This document shows, one piece after another, positions 53,435 to 63,157 of a stretch of 64,000 nucleotides of DNA (position 1 is its first letter; each line of letters begins with the position of its first letter). Both the position numbers and the translations under genes were made by a program. This DNA comes from an uncultured Dermabacter sp. GTDB lineage: Bacteria; Actinomycetota; Actinomycetes; Actinomycetales; Dermabacteraceae. The stretch spans positions 1-64,000 of the forward strand of contig CAMXWV010000013.1 of assembly GCA_947252755.1 (NCBI GenBank), written 5' to 3'. The notes beneath the pieces were generated by a model, which worked only from the letters and a program-made list of their open reading frames with translations, was not told the origin of the DNA and did no database searches.

Positions 53435-55000
53435 ATGGACGCCCTCGATTTCGCACGGTGGCAATTCGGCATCACCACCGTGTACCACTTCATCTTCGTG
53501 CCCTTGACGATCGGGCTCTCCCTCCTGGTGGCGATCATGCAGACCGTCGCCTACACCGCGAAGGATCCCGTGGCGAAGGATTCCTGGACCCGCCTCACCA
53601 AGTTCTTCGGCTCGATGCTGCTGGTGAACTTCGGCATCGGCATCGCCACCGGCATCGTCCAGGAGTTCCAGTTCGGCATGAACTGGTCGGAATACTCCCG
53701 CTTCGTGGGTGACATCTTCGGCGCCCCTCTCGCCTTCGAGGGTCTTGTGGCGTTCTTCATGGAGTCCACGTTCCTGGGACTGTGGATCTTCGGCTGGAAC
53801 CGCCTGTCCCCCAAGCTTCACCTGCTGACGATCTGGGCGGTCGCCTTCGGCACCACCGCCTCCGCTTACTTCATCATCGCGGCGAACTCGTTCATGCAGC
53901 ACCCCGTGGGGGCGATCTTCAATGAGCAGACCGGCCGCGCCGAGCTTGACCCGAACGCGGGCGGCATCCTCGCCGTGCTCACCAACCCCACCACCCTGGC
54001 TGCATTCCCGCACGTGATCGCCGGTGCATGGCTGGTGGCTGGCGCGTTCGTGACCGGCATCGCCGCCCACCACATGGTGCGCCACCACAACCTTGCCGAG
54101 AAGACCCAGGGCGCGGAAGCAGAAGACCACACGCACCTGGCTCGGCGCGTATTCCGCCCGGCTGTGCGCTTCGGCGTGCTGAGCATGGTCATCTCCGCGC
54201 TGCTGCTGTTCGTCTCGGGTGACCTGCAGGCGAAGATCATGTTCGAGCAGCAGCCGATGAAGATGGCCTCTGCCGAAGCCATCTGCGCCACGCAGTCCGA
54301 GGTGCCGTTCTCGATCCTCACCGTGGGCGGCCCGCGCGCGTTCAGCCAGGAATGTGACGACGTTGCCCACCTGATCGAGGTGCCGTACGTGACCTCGCTG
54401 CTCGCCACCAACGACCCGAGCGCTGAGCTCAAGGGCGTCAATGACCTCAATGAGGAGTACAAGGCGCAGTTCGGCGCCACCGCCGTCAACTCCTCCGGTG
54501 AGACGGTGGAGGCGGACTACCGCCCGAACCTGTTCGTCACCTACTGGTCCTTCCGCCTCATGATGGGCTTCGCGGTGTTCTCCGGCATCCTCGCGATCTG
54601 GGCGTTCTGGGTGACCCGCGGCAAGGGCGAGAACGCCCGCACCTCCGGGTCCAAGGCGTTCGCCTGGTTTGCGCTGATCTCCATCCCGATGCCGTTCCTG
54701 GCGAACTCCGCCGGCTGGGTGTTCACCGAAATGGGCCGTCAGCCCTGGGTGGTGCACCCCGCCCCGGACGGGGACCCGGTGATCCGGCTGATGACCCTGC
54801 AGGGCGTCTCTGACCATCCGTCCTGGCTGGTGATCACCTCGCTGGTGGGCTTCACCGTCATCTACGGGGTGCTGATGGTGGTCTGGTACTACCTGATGCA
54901 CAAGGCCGCAGCAAAGGGCGTTGCCGCCCCGAAGCGTCGATCGGTGGAGGGCTCCGATGAGAAGAAGCTCGACACCCCGGCCCTGAACTTCGGCTACTGA
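53435..55000 (+). CDS. cydA: cytochrome bd oxidase subunit I
   Basis: A 521-residue membrane protein. RWQFGITTVYHFIFVPLTIGLS carries the conserved H19 haem ligand region; FFMESTFLGLWIFGW and the GRQPWVV motif are typical. The Q-loop between helices 6 and 7 is of the short type. It oxidises quinol and reduces oxygen to water at high affinity. AAGGAAG precedes ATG 53435. First gene of cydABDC. Confidence 0.96.
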   Translation: MDALDFARWQFGITTVYHFIFVPLTIGLSLLVAIMQTVAYTAKDPVAKDSWTRLTKFFGSMLLVNFGIGIATGIVQEFQFGMNWSEYSRFVGDIFGAPLAFEGLVAFFMESTFLGLWIFGWNRLSPKLHLLTIWAVAFGTTASAYFIIAANSFMQHPVGAIFNEQTGRAELDPNAGGILAVLTNPTTLAAFPHVIAGAWLVAGAFVTGIAAHHMVRHHNLAEKTQGAEAEDHTHLARRVFRPAVRFGVLSMVISALLLFVSGDLQAKIMFEQQPMKMASAEAICATQSEVPFSILTVGGPRAFSQECDDVAHLIEVPYVTSLLATNDPSAELKGVNDLNEEYKAQFGATAVNSSGETVEADYRPNLFVTYWSFRLMMGFAVFSGILAIWAFWVTRGKGENARTSGSKAFAWFALISIPMPFLANSAGWVFTEMGRQPWVVHPAPDGDPVIRLMTLQGVSDHPSWLVITSLVGFTVIYGVLMVVWYYLMHKAAAKGVAAPKRRSVEGSDEKKLDTPALNFGY

Positions 55001-55017
55001 GAGAGGAGAACTGAGAC

Positions 55018-56100
55018 ATGGACGCAACATTCCTGCAGACCCTGTGGTTCATCCTCATCGCGGTCCTGTTCCTCGGGTACTTCGTGCTCGAAGGCTTCGA
55101 CTTCGGCGTGGGCATGAACGTGTTCGCCCTGGGCAAGGGCGATGACACCCGCAAACGCCAGATCCTGCGCACCATCAGCCCGGTGTGGGACGGCAATGAA
55201 GTGTGGCTGCTGGTGGGCGGCGCCGGCATCTTCGCCGCATTCCCCGAGTGGTACGCCACGCTGTTCTCCGGCGCGTACCTGCCGCTGTTCCTGATCCTGC
55301 TCGCTCTGATCGTGCGCGTGTGCGCATTCAAGTACCGGGACAAGGTGGAGAGTCCCAGCTGGCGTCTCACCTGGGACTGGATGCATTTCCTGGGCGGCCT
55401 GCTGCCGGCGCTGCTGTGGGGCGTTGCCTTCGCGAACATCGTGCGTGGCGTCACCATGGAGGCGAACCACAACGGCGCTTCGGTGATGACCAGCTCGCTG
55501 TTCGATCTGCTCAACCCCTTCGGGCTGCTGGGCGGTGTGGTGTTCGTGCTGCTGTTCTGGCTTCACGGCACCGTGTACCTGGCGCTGAAGACCACCGGTG
55601 AGGTGCGTGACGACGCGAACCGGCTGGCGGGCATGCTCGCCCTGCCCACAATCGCGGCCGGCGCAGCGTTTTTGATCTGGCACCAGATCGCCTACTCCAA
55701 CACGCCGTTCACCTGGGCGGCGCTCGTGGTGGCAGCGGTGGCGCTCGTGTTCGCGTTCCTCATGAACCGGGCGCAGCGTGAGGGCATGGCGTTCATCGGC
55801 ACCACCATCGCGATCGCTGCAGCATCGGTTCAGCTGTTCGGCGGCCTGTTCCCGAATGTGCTGCCGGCGCTGAACGATTCGGCGCTGTCGCTGACCGTGA
55901 TGAACGCGTCTTCCACGGAGTACACCCTGAAGGTCATGACGATTGCTACCGTTGTGTTCCTGCCGATCGTTCTGGCCTACCAGGCCTGGGCGTACTGGGT
56001 GTTCCGCCACCGCGTGGACGTTGCAGACGTGCACGAAGCGCAGGAAGGCCTGGTCGAGAAGATCAGCCGCGCCCATAGAGACGCCTTCCGAACGGAGTAA
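55018..56100 (+). CDS. cydB: cytochrome bd oxidase subunit II
   Basis: A 360-residue, ~9-helix protein with LFLGYFVLEGFDFGVGMN and the WDGNEVWLLVGGAGIFAAFPEWYA signature of CydB. It stabilises subunit I and its haems. GAGAGGAG lies 8 bases before ATG 55018, 17 bases after cydA. Followed at once by the cydDC exporter genes. Confidence 0.96.
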   Translation: MDATFLQTLWFILIAVLFLGYFVLEGFDFGVGMNVFALGKGDDTRKRQILRTISPVWDGNEVWLLVGGAGIFAAFPEWYATLFSGAYLPLFLILLALIVRVCAFKYRDKVESPSWRLTWDWMHFLGGLLPALLWGVAFANIVRGVTMEANHNGASVMTSSLFDLLNPFGLLGGVVFVLLFWLHGTVYLALKTTGEVRDDANRLAGMLALPTIAAGAAFLIWHQIAYSNTPFTWAALVVAAVALVFAFLMNRAQREGMAFIGTTIAIAAASVQLFGGLFPNVLPALNDSALSLTVMNASSTEYTLKVMTIATVVFLPIVLAYQAWAYWVFRHRVDVADVHEAQEGLVEKISRAHRDAFRTE

Positions 56101-56108
56101 CCGCCGCA

Positions 56109-57833
56109 GTGGCTCGTCGACAGCCTCCTCTGGACCCTCGCCTGCTGACCCAGGTGCGCAGTGCCCGCCGGCACGTGCTCACCACGGTGGCAACCGGTCT
56201 GGTGGAGGCTGTCACTATGATCGCCACCGCCTACGCGGTAGCGTTCCTGGGCTCGCGCCTGCTCATCGACAAGCAGTGGCCCACCGAGCATCCGTGGGTG
56301 CTGGCGGGCCTTGCCGGGGCGCTTGTGCTGCGGGCCCTTGCCCAATACCTCCAGCAGCTGACCGGGCACCGCGCCGCCACCGAGACCATCGCCGATCTGC
56401 GGCGGCGCCTGGTGGAGCACTCCGCAGCCGTTGGGCCGCGCGGACGGGGCGCTGACTCCGCGAGCACGGCTGCGCTGGCCACCGCGGGCCTGGAGAATCT
56501 TCGTCCCTATATGACCGGCTATGTGCCGCAGCTGGCGCTGGCTGCCACCGTCACCCCGCTCGCGCTGATCGTGATCGCAACACTGGACCTCACCAGCGCG
56601 CTCATGGCCTGCGTGGCGATCCCGCTGATCCCGATCTTCATGATCCTGATCGGGCAGATGACCGAAGGCTCCTCCGAACGCTCGCTGGTCACCATGCGCA
56701 CCCTGTGGGCGCAGACGCTTGACTTGATCGAAGGGCTGCCCACGCTGCGGGCCCTGGGCCGGGACCGCGGCTCCGAAGTGCTCGTGCAGAAGCTCGGCGA
56801 GGAGCATAAGGCGAGCGCTATGCGCACCCTGGCATTCGCCTTCCTCTCCTCCCTGGCGCTGGAGATCATCGCCACCCTCGGAGTGGCCCTGATCGCCGTC
56901 TCCATCGGTCTGCGCCTCGTGTACGGGAACATGGAACTGTTTCCCGCGATCGCGGTGCTCGTACTCGCCGCTGAGGTGTACCTGCCGCTGCGGATGGTGG
57001 GCCAACAGTTCCACGCCTCCACCGATGGCGTTGCCGCGCTCGACGAAGCCTTCCACACCCTTGAATCCCCCGCCCTTCCCACCGGTGCGCACGCCCCGGA
57101 TCTGCGCTCTGAGGCGATCACCCTCACCGACCTCACCGTGCCCGGCCGGGACTCACTCGCCCCAGCTGGGCTCAACGCCACGATCCAGCCCGGCACAATC
57201 CACGCGCTGACGGGCCCCTCAGGCTGTGGGAAGTCCACGGCGATCCTCGCCATTCTGGGCCTGCTCCCGGAGAGCACCGCCGTCACCGTGGGCGAGGTGA
57301 GCGTGCCGCAGCTGGATCAGCAGGCGTTCTGGGAACAGGTCACCTGGCTGCCGCAGCGCCCGGTGGTGGGCCCCGGCACGATCCGCGAGATCCTCACCGG
57401 CCCCGCGAGCGGCACCGAGCCACGCGATCACAGTGACACGGAGCTTGAGCATGCGCTGCGGCTGACCGGTCTGGAGGACGTGATCCGCACGCACGGCTGG
57501 GACGCCATGATCGGCCGCGGCGGCCACGGCCTCTCCATGGGACAGCGGCAGCGCGTGGCCCTCACCGCTGCCCTGCTGCGGCCCCGTCCGCTGGTGATCC
57601 TCGATGAGCCCACCGCTCACCTGGACGGTGCCAGCGAGCAGCTCGTTGCCGGTGTTATCACCGAGCTGAAAGCCCGCGGATGCACCGTGCTGCTGACCGC
57701 TCATCGAACTGATCTGCTCGCTTACGCTGATTCAGTCACCGCGGTGGCATCAGCACCGCTAACAGGCGAGTCGAACGCGGCAGGCCCGCGTGCTGACAGT
57801 CCCCGCGCTGACAGTCAGGGGGTGCCGGCGTGA
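56109..57833 (+). CDS. cydD: ABC exporter subunit CydD
   Basis: A 574-residue fused permease-ATPase: six helices in the first ~310 residues, then TGPSGCGKSTAI (Walker A), LSMGQRQRVAL (signature) and LVILDEPTAHLD (Walker B). With CydC it forms the heterodimeric exporter of reduced thiols or haem needed to assemble cytochrome bd. The start is GTG 56109, just after cydB. The C-terminus ends in a repeated RADSPRADS segment, which overlaps the next gene's start. Confidence 0.93.
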   Translation: MARRQPPLDPRLLTQVRSARRHVLTTVATGLVEAVTMIATAYAVAFLGSRLLIDKQWPTEHPWVLAGLAGALVLRALAQYLQQLTGHRAATETIADLRRRLVEHSAAVGPRGRGADSASTAALATAGLENLRPYMTGYVPQLALAATVTPLALIVIATLDLTSALMACVAIPLIPIFMILIGQMTEGSSERSLVTMRTLWAQTLDLIEGLPTLRALGRDRGSEVLVQKLGEEHKASAMRTLAFAFLSSLALEIIATLGVALIAVSIGLRLVYGNMELFPAIAVLVLAAEVYLPLRMVGQQFHASTDGVAALDEAFHTLESPALPTGAHAPDLRSEAITLTDLTVPGRDSLAPAGLNATIQPGTIHALTGPSGCGKSTAILAILGLLPESTAVTVGEVSVPQLDQQAFWEQVTWLPQRPVVGPGTIREILTGPASGTEPRDHSDTELEHALRLTGLEDVIRTHGWDAMIGRGGHGLSMGQRQRVALTAALLRPRPLVILDEPTAHLDGASEQLVAGVITELKARGCTVLLTAHRTDLLAYADSVTAVASAPLTGESNAAGPRADSPRADSQGVPA

Positions 57834-59539
57834 TCCAGGTGATGCATCGCCTGATGGCGATTCCAGGCCGCACCCTCCTTGCCGCGGTGCTCGCCGGTGT
57901 GGCCACCCTCGGCTCATCATTTGCACTTGCCGCCGTCTCCGGGTACCTCATCACGCGGGCGTGGACGATGCCGCCGGTGCTGGATCTGTCCGTGGCGGTG
58001 GTGGCGGTGCGGGCGCTTGGTATCTCCCGCGGCGTGTTCCGCTACCTGGAGCGGCTGCTCACCCACAATGCTGCGCTCGGTGGTGTGGTGCGGCTGCGCA
58101 CCGCGCTGTACACGGCGCTTGCTGAACGCACCGATGATGAACTGCTGCGCCTGAGCCGCGGGGACCTGCTCAGCCGGATGGGTGATGACGCCGATGACCA
58201 GGCCAATCACGTGATCCGCGCGCACATTCCGATGCTGGTGGCGATCATGATGGGGGTGATCGTCACGCTCACGTTCCTGCCGCTGTCCCCGTTTGCTGCT
58301 GTGATCATGCTGCTGTCACTGGTCATCGCCACGGTGGCCGCACCGCTGGCCGCCTACCGGGCAGCGCTGATCACGGAGCGCGCCCTGATCGAGCATCGCG
58401 CCGCCCTCACCACCCTCACCCTGGACGGCCTGGAGAATGCGGATGCGCTCCGCGTGGCCGGCACGCATCCCGCGCTGCTGCGGGACCTCACCTCCGCCCA
58501 GGCGGAATTCGACCGCGCACTGGATCGTGCAGCTGCTCCCGCAGCGGTCGCTCGCGCCGGGGTCATGCTCGCCATGGTGCCCGCCCTCATCGGGTCGATC
58601 CTGGGGGCGGGCGCGGTGTGGCTGGAAAGCGGCAACGGGTTCCTGCAGGGGTTCGCCGGCCACAGCGCCGGCATCATCGGCATCCTGCTGCTGCTGCCCC
58701 TGTCCAGCTTTGAAGCGGCCACTGTGCTGCCTGCCGCTGCCGCGCAGCGTGCCCGTTCCCGCGCCGCGGCGGACCGACTGGGCCATCTGCTCGGCGATGG
58801 CGCGAGCGAACCCGTTGACTCGGAGCAGCTGCCGGCAGCTGACGGGCCGCTGACGCTGGTGGCCTCCAATCTGACCGCGGGATGGAGTGAGCCCGTGGTG
58901 AAGGATGTGAACCACACGTTCACCCCCGGCTCCCGCACCCTGATCTACGGTCGTTCCGGACGCGGCAAATCCACCCTGCTGCTCACCCTGGCGGGACTGA
59001 TCCAGCCGCTGCGGGGGCGGGTGGCCCTGGGCCACGGGGAGGAGTGGGCCTGCCTCACAGCGCTTGCGGAAAGCGACTTGCGCAGCCAACTGGTGTGCTT
59101 CACAGAGGATGCGCACCTGTTCGCCACCACGGTGCGGGAGAACATTCACGTGGCGAAGCGGGATATCAGCGATGCGGAGATCGAACAGGTGCTGGAGCAG
59201 GCGCGTCTGGGCGACTGGGTGCGGTCTCTGCCGAACGGTCTGGATACGATGATCGGCTCCGGCGGCGCGGATGTGTCCGGCGGTGAGCGCCGCCGGCTGC
59301 TGCTGGCACGAGCCATCGCCCGCCAGGCACCGATCACAATCCTGGACGAGCCCACCGAGCATCTGGATGCGACCACCGCCGAGCAGCTGATGGATGCCCT
59401 GCTCGCCACCGGCGAGGGTGCGCTGCTGCCGCACTCCACGCTGATCATCGTCACGCATGACCGCCGGTTCGCTGACCGGGCGGCCACCGTCCTGGATTTG
59501 GAGACCACATGGCTCGCGTCACCCGCATCGACGAACTGA
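57830..59539 (+). CDS. cydC: ABC exporter subunit CydC
   Basis: A 569-residue partner of CydD: six helices, Walker A YGRSGRGKSTLL, signature VSGGERRRLLLARAI, Walker B ITILDEPTEHLD. GTG 57830 overlaps the cydD stop (GTGA). The last 30 bases overlap the sensor kinase gene, tying bd-oxidase assembly to a two-component sensor in one transcript. Confidence 0.93.
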   Translation: MIQVMHRLMAIPGRTLLAAVLAGVATLGSSFALAAVSGYLITRAWTMPPVLDLSVAVVAVRALGISRGVFRYLERLLTHNAALGGVVRLRTALYTALAERTDDELLRLSRGDLLSRMGDDADDQANHVIRAHIPMLVAIMMGVIVTLTFLPLSPFAAVIMLLSLVIATVAAPLAAYRAALITERALIEHRAALTTLTLDGLENADALRVAGTHPALLRDLTSAQAEFDRALDRAAAPAAVARAGVMLAMVPALIGSILGAGAVWLESGNGFLQGFAGHSAGIIGILLLLPLSSFEAATVLPAAAAQRARSRAAADRLGHLLGDGASEPVDSEQLPAADGPLTLVASNLTAGWSEPVVKDVNHTFTPGSRTLIYGRSGRGKSTLLLTLAGLIQPLRGRVALGHGEEWACLTALAESDLRSQLVCFTEDAHLFATTVRENIHVAKRDISDAEIEQVLEQARLGDWVRSLPNGLDTMIGSGGADVSGGERRRLLLARAIARQAPITILDEPTEHLDATTAEQLMDALLATGEGALLPHSTLIIVTHDRRFADRAATVLDLETTWLASPASTN

Positions 59540-60759
59540 CCCTTGCTGTTCTCAACGGCAGTGATGATGATGAACTGCTCGACTATCTGGCCGACGCGGC
59601 CTTCTCCGACCTTCACGCCGACACACTGCTGATTCTGCTGCCCTCCGGTGAGAAGCAGTGGACCTGCGAAGTGGTGCGCGGCCGGTTCCGTGAGGAACTG
59701 CTTGGCACCTCCGTGGGCGTCACCGAGGATGCCCCCGCGCAAGAAACGCGCGTGGCCCGCATCCTCGCTGCTCAGAACACCGCGGCACTGGACATGCTCA
59801 GCTGGGACCAGATCTCCCGCGCCCTCACCGGAGCGCCACTGGACCCCTCACCGGAACAGCCGCCAATGGCGAGCACCTTCTCCGCAGACAGCACCCCGCT
59901 CCCCTTTGCGCCGCGCCTGCCGCATCTGCTGGCCCGCGTGCTGGAGGTCGGACGAGATCAGGTGGGTCTGCTGCTCACCGTCCGCTTTCACGCCGGCACC
60001 GAATCCCCCCAGGACCTCGCCTTCGGACGGGATGAGGTCATCCTGGCCGACGCGCTCGCCTCCGTGCTCTCCTTCGCCCTCAACGGCGCCACCGGACGCT
60101 CCGACATCGAAGACAATGTGGCCACTGAACGCGACCGGATCGCCCGGGACCTGCATGACCTGGCGATCCAGGAGCTGTTCGCGGTTGGCATGCAGCTGGA
60201 GTCCGTCACGGATGAAGCGAACGCCACCATTCCCGGCTTCGCGGACTCCGGTCCAGTGGCCCAATCCCTCAAAGAGTCGATCCGCGGCATTGAACGCTCC
60301 ATCGCGGAGATCCGCGGGATTGTGCAGTCACTGCGCAATGAACAGCATGAGCTGACCCTCACCCAGCGGGTGCGGCATGAGTGCGCCGTGTCCATTGCCG
60401 GGCTCGGGTTCGCGCCGAGTCTGACCTTCCATTCCGCCACGGAGGACATCGACCGGACGTCAACCGAGGTGACGGAAGACGTGGTCGCGGTGGTGCGCGA
60501 ATGCCTGGCGAATGCGGCGCGGCATGCGCAGGCCACCGCGGTGGCAGTCACGATCTCAATGCTGCGCGATGGGGTTGACCCCGTGATCCACGTGAACGTG
60601 GCGGACAACGGGCGGGGTATCGACCCGGAGGTCACCCGACGCAGCGGCCTGGCGAATATGCGGGCGCGGGCGCGGCGCCACTCAGGCTGGGTGGATGTGC
60701 TGCCCCTGGAGCAGGGCACAATGATCAGCTGGCGCGCCACCGACTTCGACGCTGGCTGA
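59509..60759 (+). CDS. GAF-type sensor histidine kinase (HisKA_3, NarL partner)
   Basis: A 416-residue soluble kinase. Residues 1-190 look like a degenerate GAF sensor domain with no membrane helix. ERDRIARDLHDLAIQELFAVG has the phospho-accepting H216, followed by the ATPase domain with NAARHAQAT (N-box), VADNGRGID and RSGLANMRARARRHSG. The layout resembles DevS-like redox or oxygen sensors. It overlaps cydC by 31 bases, so it may sense respiration state. The response-regulator gene is convergent just downstream. Confidence 0.88.
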   Translation: MARVTRIDELTLAVLNGSDDDELLDYLADAAFSDLHADTLLILLPSGEKQWTCEVVRGRFREELLGTSVGVTEDAPAQETRVARILAAQNTAALDMLSWDQISRALTGAPLDPSPEQPPMASTFSADSTPLPFAPRLPHLLARVLEVGRDQVGLLLTVRFHAGTESPQDLAFGRDEVILADALASVLSFALNGATGRSDIEDNVATERDRIARDLHDLAIQELFAVGMQLESVTDEANATIPGFADSGPVAQSLKESIRGIERSIAEIRGIVQSLRNEQHELTLTQRVRHECAVSIAGLGFAPSLTFHSATEDIDRTSTEVTEDVVAVVRECLANAARHAQATAVAVTISMLRDGVDPVIHVNVADNGRGIDPEVTRRSGLANMRARARRHSGWVDVLPLEQGTMISWRATDFDAG

Positions 60760-60823
60760 GCCCAGTCAACACCTGATCTCAGGCACCACGGGCGACCAGC
60801 GGGCGTATGCGGTCAGCAGGCGC

Positions 60824-61444
60824 TCACTTCCAGTCAGCACGGCGCCGGGACACCACCCACGCTGCCACCTGCGTGCGGCGTTGCATTCCCATCTTCTGCA
60901 GGATGCCGGTGATCCGGTTCTTCACGGTCTTCTCCGCGATGCCCAGGCGTTCAGCAATCTCACGGTTCGGCAGACCATCGCCGATGAACTGCACAATCCG
61001 GTTCTCCACCGGGGTGAGGTCGAACTCGTCCTCCTCATCAGCGCCGCGCGGCCACACTCGCTCCCCCTGAGCAACCGACGCGATCGCCTCCACGATCTCC
61101 GTGGAGCGCACTGACTTCAGCAGCAGTCCGCGAGCGCCGATGGCGCGGGATTCACGGATCGCAGCAGCATCATCAAAGGAGGTGAGCACCAGCATGATCT
61201 GCTCCGGGTCAAGCTCTTTCGCAGCGCGCATCACGTCGATGCCGGTGCCGTCCGGCAGCTGAAGGTCCACCACGAGCACGTCGGGCTGAACTGCCGGGAG
61301 GCGGCGCATCGCCTCGTGCACGCTGGAGGCTTCGGCCACCACGGTGAGCCTCGAGTCAGCGTCGATGACTGTGACCACGCCTCGGCGAACCACTTCGTGG
61401 TCATCAACGATCATGACGCGGACAGGAGTGCTTGTGCTTGACAC
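60824..61444 (-). CDS. NarL/LuxR-type response regulator
   Basis: A 206-residue regulator: receiver domain (VMIVDDHEVVRRG, phospho-accepting D60 in VVDLQLPDG, LTSFDDAAAI, and the conserved Lys in LLLKSV) and a LuxR helix-turn-helix (LTPVENRIVQFIGDGLPNREIAERLGIAEKTVKNRITGIL). The start GTG 61444 follows AAGGTG; the longer frame to 61525 is unlikely. It is convergent with the kinase encoded 64 bases away, its likely partner. Control of cydABDC is a reasonable guess. Confidence 0.9.
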   Translation of the reverse strand: MSSTSTPVRVMIVDDHEVVRRGVVTVIDADSRLTVVAEASSVHEAMRRLPAVQPDVLVVDLQLPDGTGIDVMRAAKELDPEQIMLVLTSFDDAAAIRESRAIGARGLLLKSVRSTEIVEAIASVAQGERVWPRGADEEDEFDLTPVENRIVQFIGDGLPNREIAERLGIAEKTVKNRITGILQKMGMQRRTQVAAWVVSRRRADWK

Positions 61445-61544
61445 GCGGTGACACCTTGCTTTCGAACAGATGGGACCAGCTCTGATCCTACAACGGCTCC
61501 ACGCTGGGACAACGGGCCTTTCCACCAGGGAACACCCGGCTTTG

Positions 61545-62393
61545 TCAGCGCCGCTGGCAGCTGGGGCAGAGGAAGCTTGACCGATTCGTCCATACTCGGC
61601 GCACGATCGGCCGGGCGCAGCGGGGACACGGCGCTCCTTCCTGGCCGTAGGCGCGCAGGGAGCGTGCGAAGTAGCCGCTGTTGCCGTTGACGTTCACGTA
61701 GAGCGCGTCGAAGCTGGTGCCGCCTTCGTCAAGGGCGCGCTCCATAACGCTGCGGGATTCTGCCAGCAGCTGCCGCAGCTTTGGCAGGCCGATGGCGGCG
61801 GCGGGCTTCAGGTAGTGGACGCGGGCGGCCCAGAGGGCTTCATCGGCGTAGATATTGCCGATGCCGGAGACCACTTCCTGGTTGAGCAGAACAGCTTTCA
61901 CCGCGCTGGTGCGGCGTTTCATGGCGCGGGCTGTTGCGTCGGGATCGAATGCGGGATCGAGCGGGTCCAGTGCGATGTGCGCGGCCGCTTCCGGGACGGG
62001 ACCGGTGGGGCTGGGCACCAGCGGGGAGATCCACAGTCCGCCGAAGATCCGCTGGTCCACGAAGTCGATGGCGGTGCCGCTGTCCAGGTGGAGGGTGGCG
62101 CGGCGGTGCCGGATCGGTGCGGGTCCGCCCGGGGTGCGCACCAGCAGCTGGCCGCTCATGCCCAGGTGCATCATCAGCGCCTCATCACCGTCGAGCACCA
62201 GCCACAGAAATTTGCCGCGCCGTTTCAGGGACTGCACGCGTCGGCCGGCGATCACGTCCTGGAAGTGGGCTGCTCCCCCGGCGTGGCGGCGCAGTGATCG
62301 CGGTTCCAGCACGTCAGCACCGGTGATGTGGGCGCCGAGCATGTGGGGTTCCAGGCCACGGCGAACCACCTCGACTTCGGGCAGTTCCGGCAC
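61545..62393 (-). CDS. mutM: formamidopyrimidine-DNA glycosylase
   Basis: A 282-residue repair enzyme. MPELPEVEVVRRGLEP carries catalytic P2 and E3; HLGMSGQL and the helix-two-turn-helix with QEVVSGIGNIYADEALW follow. The zinc finger at the C-terminus is CPRCARPIVRRVWTNRSS then CPSC. It removes 8-oxoguanine. It follows rnc by two bases in the yceD-rnc-mutM operon. Confidence 0.95.
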   Translation of the reverse strand: MPELPEVEVVRRGLEPHMLGAHITGADVLEPRSLRRHAGGAAHFQDVIAGRRVQSLKRRGKFLWLVLDGDEALMMHLGMSGQLLVRTPGGPAPIRHRRATLHLDSGTAIDFVDQRIFGGLWISPLVPSPTGPVPEAAAHIALDPLDPAFDPDATARAMKRRTSAVKAVLLNQEVVSGIGNIYADEALWAARVHYLKPAAAIGLPKLRQLLAESRSVMERALDEGGTSFDALYVNVNGNSGYFARSLRAYGQEGAPCPRCARPIVRRVWTNRSSFLCPSCQRR

Positions 62394-62395
62394 GC

Positions 62396-63157
62396 TCAGT
62401 CCTCGAACACGCTGAAGGTGATGCCGTGCAGCTCGAAGTAGGCGAGCACCGCATGCCGGGCGGCTTCTCGCTCGGCGTCTTTCTTCGACGAGCCCTCCCC
62501 GCGTCCGGTCACATGCCCCGGCACCGTGGCGGAGGCGGTGAAGCGGGAGACGCCGTCGGCGGAGAGGTCCTCAATGTCATAGCGAGGCACCAGTTGGTAT
62601 TCCGCGGCGATCTCCTGCAGGCGGGTTTTGTAGTCGTATTCGGCGCGGAGGAACTCGTCATTGTTGATGATCGGCGCCAGCAGGTCCAGCACGAACCGCG
62701 TGGACTGTTCGAAGCCGAGCGAGAGGTGCACTGCTCCGATCACCGCCTCCACGGTGTCCGCCAGGATCGAGGGGCGTTCCCGCCCGCCGGAGAGGTCTTC
62801 GCCGCGGCCGAGTCGGATATAGGCGCCCAGGTTGTGCAGGCTTGCCAGGTGCGCGAGCGCTCGCATGGACACCACGGCGGCGCGGCGGCGGGCCAGGGTG
62901 CCCTCGGCGGCCTCGGGGTAGGCCGCGAACAGGTGCTCGGTGGCGGCGAGCCCGAGCACGCTGTCCCCCAGGAACTCGAGGCGTTCGTTGTGCGGGATCT
63001 CCCCGTTCTCATAGCTGAAGGAGCGGTGGGTCAGGGCCAGCTCCAGCAGCTGCGGGTCGATCTCAGCGGGCAGCGGAAGGGAAGCGAGCAGAGCGGATCG
63101 GTCCTCCCGGTGGCCCTGCGCCTGCGGCTGGGTTCCGCGTCTGCGGCGGGCCATCAC
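62396..63157 (-). CDS. rnc: ribonuclease III
   Basis: A 253-residue enzyme. NERLEFLGDSVLGLAATEHLF is the RNase III signature with the metal-binding acids. A C-terminal dsRNA-binding domain (YKTRLQEIAAEYQLVPRYDIE, GEGSSKKDAEREAARHAVL) follows. It cuts double-stranded RNA in rRNA maturation. ATG 63157 overlaps the YceD stop (ATGA). Confidence 0.95.
   Translation of the reverse strand: MMARRRRGTQPQAQGHREDRSALLASLPLPAEIDPQLLELALTHRSFSYENGEIPHNERLEFLGDSVLGLAATEHLFAAYPEAAEGTLARRRAAVVSMRALAHLASLHNLGAYIRLGRGEDLSGGRERPSILADTVEAVIGAVHLSLGFEQSTRFVLDLLAPIINNDEFLRAEYDYKTRLQEIAAEYQLVPRYDIEDLSADGVSRFTASATVPGHVTGRGEGSSKKDAEREAARHAVLAYFELHGITFSVFED

Noticed and set aside
53234..55030. 598-codon minus-strand frame opposite cydA
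   Set aside because: Antisense of a strongly conserved gene; composition is His/Glu/Gly-rich noise.
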